Source of the DNA: Streptomyces aurantiacus JA 4570
Lineage (GTDB): Bacteria > Actinomycetota > Actinomycetes > Streptomycetales > Streptomycetaceae
Direction: 5' to 3'
DNA: 35,364 bases
Assembly (NCBI RefSeq): GCF_000414115.1
Contig: NZ_AOPZ01000186.1
Span: forward strand, 1-35,364
In this document: positions 32,370 through 35,364 of the stretch, one piece after another
How positions within the stretch are numbered: the first letter of the stretch is position 1
How the letters are laid out: each line of letters opens with the position of its first letter
Notes under the pieces: model-generated
The model's input: only the letters and a program-made list of their open reading frames with translations
The model's database searches: none
What the model was told of the DNA's origin: nothing
Made by a program: the position numbers and the translations under genes

Positions 32370-32861
32370 ATGGCGATGGAGTTCGAGGAGCGGCTGCGTG
32401 ACCGGGACGCCTGGTCGATCGGCGACGGGTGCTCGGCGGAGCGGGTGCTGGGCCTGCTGAGCACCAAGACGGTGTTCCTGGTGGTCCGCGAGTGCTTCTA
32501 CGGCACAGCCAGGTTCGAGGACTTCGTGGCGCGGATCGGGACCTCCGCGCCCGCGGTGTCACGGGCGCTCAAGCAGTTGGAGTCCGCACGGGTCGTCGTG
32601 CGCGTTCCCTATCAGGAACCGGGCAGGCGGGCCCGCGACGAGTACCGCCTGACCGAGGCCGGCGAGGACTTGCTGCCGGTGTTCCTGTCGCTGATGCAGT
32701 GGGGTGACAAGCACCTGCAGGACGGCCGCCCGCCCCTGTCGTTCGTCGAGTCCGGCACCGGCCGGGCGGTGCGGGCCCGCGTGACCGCCGACCCGGCGCC
32801 GGAGGCGGCGTCCGACGACATCGAGATCCGGCTCAACCCCGCCTGGCAGCGCGGGCACTGA
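32370..32861 (+). CDS. HxlR-family winged-helix regulator
   Basis: A 163-residue transcription factor. The HxlR signature is present: CSAERVLGLLSTKTVFLVVR (family pattern C-x-x-x-x-x-L-x-x-x-x-K-W-x-x-x-I), RFEDFVARIGTSAPAVSRAL as the helix-turn-helix, KQLESARVVVRVPYQEPGRR, and DEYRLTEAGEDLLPVFLSLMQWGDKH (wing and dimer helix). The first Cys, about residue 22, is often redox- or electrophile-sensing in this family. The tail (about 120-163) is variable. The start is ATG 32370; ATG 32376 is possible. It diverges from the SDR-tautomerase operon and likely controls it and itself through the two TAACG-CGTTA palindromes. A sensed signal of quinone or carbonyl type is inference only. Confidence 0.9.
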   Translation: MAMEFEERLRDRDAWSIGDGCSAERVLGLLSTKTVFLVVRECFYGTARFEDFVARIGTSAPAVSRALKQLESARVVVRVPYQEPGRRARDEYRLTEAGEDLLPVFLSLMQWGDKHLQDGRPPLSFVESGTGRAVRARVTADPAPEAASDDIEIRLNPAWQRGH

Positions 32862-33042
32862 GGTTTTCGATCAGCTCGGCGTCGCGTCCGCCACCGGCCA
32901 CCGCTGCGCAGACCGCGAACGCCGGCGGCAGAGGCGCGTATCGGTGGGATGACCGATGTGCGGGGGGCAGGGGCGTGGCCATAGTCCTCGGGAGATCGTT
33001 TGCGGGCTGCCGTGAGGCGCCCGGTTCTTGAAAGGACCTTCT

Positions 33043-34755
33043 GTGGACGCGTATGCGGATCTGGTGTTTGTCGGCGGCCGGGTGGTCACGGTCGACGCGG
33101 AGTTCTCCGTCGCCTCGGCCCTGGCGGTGACCGGCGGGGTGATCAGTGCCGTCGGCGGGCGGGACGACGTCGCGCCGCTCGTCGGACCGGGCACCCGCGT
33201 CGTCGACCTGCGCGGGGCGACCCTGCTTCCCGGTATCAACGATTCCCATCTGCACGGATGCGCCTTCGGCATGGCGACGCCGCCGCTCTCCCTCGACCTC
33301 GGCCACCCCGCCGTGTCCTCGCTCGCGGACGTGGCCGAGGCGGTACGGGGGGCCGTCGGGCGGGTTCCGGACGGGCAGTGGATCACGGGGCACGGCTGGG
33401 ACACCGGTTACCTCGACGAGTGCGCCGCTGATCCGTCGCGGCTGCCCTCGCGGCACGACCTCGACGCCGCGAGCCCGGACCACCCCGTCGTCCTGTACTC
33501 CTTCTCCGGGCACGCGACCTGGGTCAACTCCAAGGCCCTGGAGCTCATCGGGATCGACCGGCACACCGTCGCGCCGCCCGGCGGGGCCATCGTCGTGGAC
33601 GACGCCGGAGAGCCGACCGGGCTGCTCCACGAGGGGGCCCAGGCCCTCGTCCAGAACGCGCTGCCGCCGCTCAGCCGGCAGGAGCGCACCGACGCGATCA
33701 GGTCGACCCTCGCCGCCCTCGCCCGGCTCGGCGTGACCAGCTACACCGAGCCCGGCCTCGGCCCCGGCGGCGACGGCATCATGCGGGGCGCGCTCGGCGC
33801 GGAGACCCTCGACGTCTACCGCGAACTGCTGGCCGACGGCCGGCTGACCGCCCGCCTGGGCGTCCTGCTCCTGCCCACCGGAATGGCGAGCACCGCCGAG
33901 GAGTTCGCCGACTCCCTCACCGGCATCGGCGTGTCCGGCGCCTCCGGTGACGCCGATCCGCGCCGTCTCGTGATCCACGGCGTCAAGATCTTCGCCGACG
34001 GCATCGTCCCCAACAAGACGGCCTGGATGCACGAGCCGTACGTCGGCGGAGGCTGCGGCTCCCTGTGCGTCGGCGGTGAGACCGACGCCGAGCGGATCGC
34101 CGAGATCGACGCCATGATCCGGCACGCGCACGTCGCCGGGTACCAGCTGGGCGTCCACGTCACCGGCGACCGGGCCTGCGACACCGTCGCGGACTCCTTC
34201 GCCGCCGCCGTGGCCGAACATCCGCGGCAGGACGCCCGCCACTACGTCATCCACGGCGACCTCCTCACCGCGCACAGCATGAAGGTCCTTGCCGCGCACG
34301 GCTTCGGCGTCAACATGAACCCCACCATCAAGTGGACCGTGGCCGACATGGAGGAGGACTTCGTCGGCTCCGAACGGGCCGCGTACGCCTGGCCCTACCG
34401 CGATGCCATCGACGCCGGTGTGCGGGTCGCGAGCGGGTCCGACGCCCCCGTCACGTACCCGGACTGGCGCCAGGGCGTGGCCACCATGGTGCTGCGCGAG
34501 TCGAAGGCCACCGGCCGCGTCAGCGGTCCCGAGCAGCGCATCGCACTGGCCGAGGCGCTCCGTACGTACACCATCGAGGCGGCCTGGCAGGACTTCGCCG
34601 ACGACTGGAAGGGCTCCCTGGAGCCGGGCAAGGTCGCCGACCTGTGCGTGCTCGACGGGGACCTGCTCGCCGCCGACCCGCACGACATCCCCCGGATGCC
34701 GGTCGTCCTCACGGTCATGGACGGGCAGATCGTGCACGACACCCTGCGCGATTGA
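33043..34755 (+). CDS. YtcJ-like metal-dependent amidohydrolase
   Basis: A 570-residue amidohydrolase (Amidohydro_3, YtcJ-like). GTG 33043 follows AAAGGA by about 6 nt; an upstream TTG is less likely. Seen: N-terminal beta-sandwich (VFVGGRVVTVDAEFSVASAL), metal motif DSHLHG (67-72), GHGWDTGYLDE, SGHATWVNSKAL, GVKIFADG (about 315), VHVTGDRACD (about 371), VIHGD, SGSDAPVTYPDW (about 464) and the C-terminal GSLEPGKVADLCVLD. All metal-ligand positions expected for the superfamily are present. The family hydrolyses C-N bonds of amides or ureas in varied substrates, and the true substrate cannot be told. It is cytoplasmic, with no signal peptide. The 181-bp gap upstream shows no clear promoter. It is not obviously linked to the NRPS cluster. 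Confidence 0.92.
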   Translation: MDAYADLVFVGGRVVTVDAEFSVASALAVTGGVISAVGGRDDVAPLVGPGTRVVDLRGATLLPGINDSHLHGCAFGMATPPLSLDLGHPAVSSLADVAEAVRGAVGRVPDGQWITGHGWDTGYLDECAADPSRLPSRHDLDAASPDHPVVLYSFSGHATWVNSKALELIGIDRHTVAPPGGAIVVDDAGEPTGLLHEGAQALVQNALPPLSRQERTDAIRSTLAALARLGVTSYTEPGLGPGGDGIMRGALGAETLDVYRELLADGRLTARLGVLLLPTGMASTAEEFADSLTGIGVSGASGDADPRRLVIHGVKIFADGIVPNKTAWMHEPYVGGGCGSLCVGGETDAERIAEIDAMIRHAHVAGYQLGVHVTGDRACDTVADSFAAAVAEHPRQDARHYVIHGDLLTAHSMKVLAAHGFGVNMNPTIKWTVADMEEDFVGSERAAYAWPYRDAIDAGVRVASGSDAPVTYPDWRQGVATMVLRESKATGRVSGPEQRIALAEALRTYTIEAAWQDFADDWKGSLEPGKVADLCVLDGDLLAADPHDIPRMPVVLTVMDGQIVHDTLRD

Positions 34756-34780
34756 CGTATTCCAGACACATGATCATCCT
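34752..34780 (+). promoter_or_regulatory. Promoter of GAF-domain gene, probably leaderless
   Basis: TTGACG (34752-34757, overlapping the amidohydrolase stop), 17-bp spacer, CATCCT (34775-34780). The ATG at 34787 lies 7 nt past the -10, so the transcript should start at the ATG. Confidence 0.6.
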
Positions 34781-34786
34781 TGGGGG

Positions 34787-35364
34787 ATGGCAGCGGAGCG
34801 GAGCACGGCGGACATACTGGACGCGGCCGTCCACGTCCGGCAGGCCGCCCGTAGCGCCACGACCGGCGCGAGCGGCGTCGACGCGGTCCTGACGGCCCTG
34901 TCGGACGTGATGGACTACGACCACGCCTCCCTGACCCGGTGGGATCCGCTGCGCCGGCGCCACACCACCCTGGCCGGGAGCTACCCGGACGACGTCACGG
35001 CCTACATCGAGACCCGACTCCACCAGGACCCGGTGTTCCCGGTGCTGCGCAGCCCGGACCGGGGCGGACTCTGGCTCGCGGACGTCCCTGCGCCCCTCCT
35101 GGCCGCGTCCCCGGGCTTCCAGGAGGGGCTGCGGCCTCTCGGCATCGAGGACGGCGTCGCCCAGTGCTTGTTCGCCGCCGACGGCCGCTACGTCGGCATG
35201 CTGAACGTCAGCACCCGCCGACCGCGGCGCGCGCCCGATCCGGCGCGCGCCGTGGTCACCCTGCTCACCGAGGCCCTCGCCGCGGCCGTCGACCCGCGCG
35301 AGGGCCGGCCGCCGAAGGAGAGCGCCGCGGCGGCCCGGCCCGCCGCGGGCGCGCGGCCCGGGGG
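34787..35364 (+). CDS. GAF-type sensor protein, 3'-truncated by window edge
   Basis: Open from ATG 34787 to the window end, with 192 complete codons and no stop. The N-terminus is a helix (TADILDAAVHVRQAARSATT), followed by a GAF-like or autoinducer-binding-like fold: VLTALSDVMDYDHASLTRWD, TLAGSYPDDVTAYIETRLHQ, DPVFPVLRSPDRGGLWLADV, LGIEDGVAQCLFAADGRYVG, MLNVSTRR, VVTLLTEALAAAVDP. This is the arrangement seen upstream of a LuxR helix-turn-helix in many actinobacterial regulators. Here an Ala/Pro/Arg linker runs off the edge, so the output domain is unseen. The strong, leaderless-type promoter makes it its own transcription unit. Ligand unknown. Confidence 0.8.
   Translation, partial: MAAERSTADILDAAVHVRQAARSATTGASGVDAVLTALSDVMDYDHASLTRWDPLRRRHTTLAGSYPDDVTAYIETRLHQDPVFPVLRSPDRGGLWLADVPAPLLAASPGFQEGLRPLGIEDGVAQCLFAADGRYVGMLNVSTRRPRRAPDPARAVVTLLTEALAAAVDPREGRPPKESAAAARPAAGARPG

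Overview
The window looks like a Streptomyces (or close actinomycete) chromosome. G+C is very high, starts are often GTG, and genes overlap by ATGA. Characteristic actinobacterial families are present: an SCO4226-like DUF4242 protein, an ANTAR protein, a YihY/holin-X/DUF3618 operon, and an XRE protein with a peptidoglycan-binding domain. No rRNA, tRNA or CRISPR array was seen.

Region 1 (1-24226) is the right-hand part of a nonribosomal peptide gene cluster, transcribed rightward as one tightly coupled operon. The modules run: [..A-T] (cut by the window edge), C-A-T-C-A-T, a stand-alone type II thioesterase, C-A-T-C-A-T, and C-A-T-C-A-T-R. That gives seven A/T modules and a terminal NAD(P)H-dependent thioester reductase instead of a thioesterase domain. 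Binding-pocket codes, aligned by eye to GrsA, suggest this order: unknown, possibly basic (DVEHAGVIVK); Val-like (DVLWIGGIFK); beta-Ala or another beta-amino acid (VDW-type); two related unassigned residues (DAWQFATIDK, DALQWATVDK); Thr-like (DVWNIAMVHK); Asn (DLTKVGEVGK). The expected product is a peptide of at least seven residues released as an Asn-type C-terminal aldehyde or alcohol. No epimerization domain is visible. An ornithine-carbamoyltransferase-like gene with altered substrate motifs closes the cluster and may build a ureido group. One NRPS gene carries a TTA codon, which implies bldA control.

Region 2 (24313-25712) holds a small DnaD/phage-type protein divergent from an XRE regulator, then a small unknown gene. 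The stop codon of that small gene lies in the terminal inverted repeat of a 152-bp MITE. This looks like a mobile-DNA scar at the cluster border.

Region 3 (25759-30949) is ordinary genome content: a secreted endonuclease/exonuclease/phosphatase-family protein, a DUF4242 protein, an XRE-TM-peptidoglycan-binding protein with operator-like repeats upstream, the YihY/holin-X/DUF3618 envelope operon, and an ANTAR protein.

Region 4 (31094-35364) has an SDR-tautomerase operon divergent from an HxlR regulator, with two matching 14-bp palindromes between them. After it come a YtcJ-like amidohydrolase and a GAF-type regulator cut by the window end. Several genes here appear to have leaderless transcripts.
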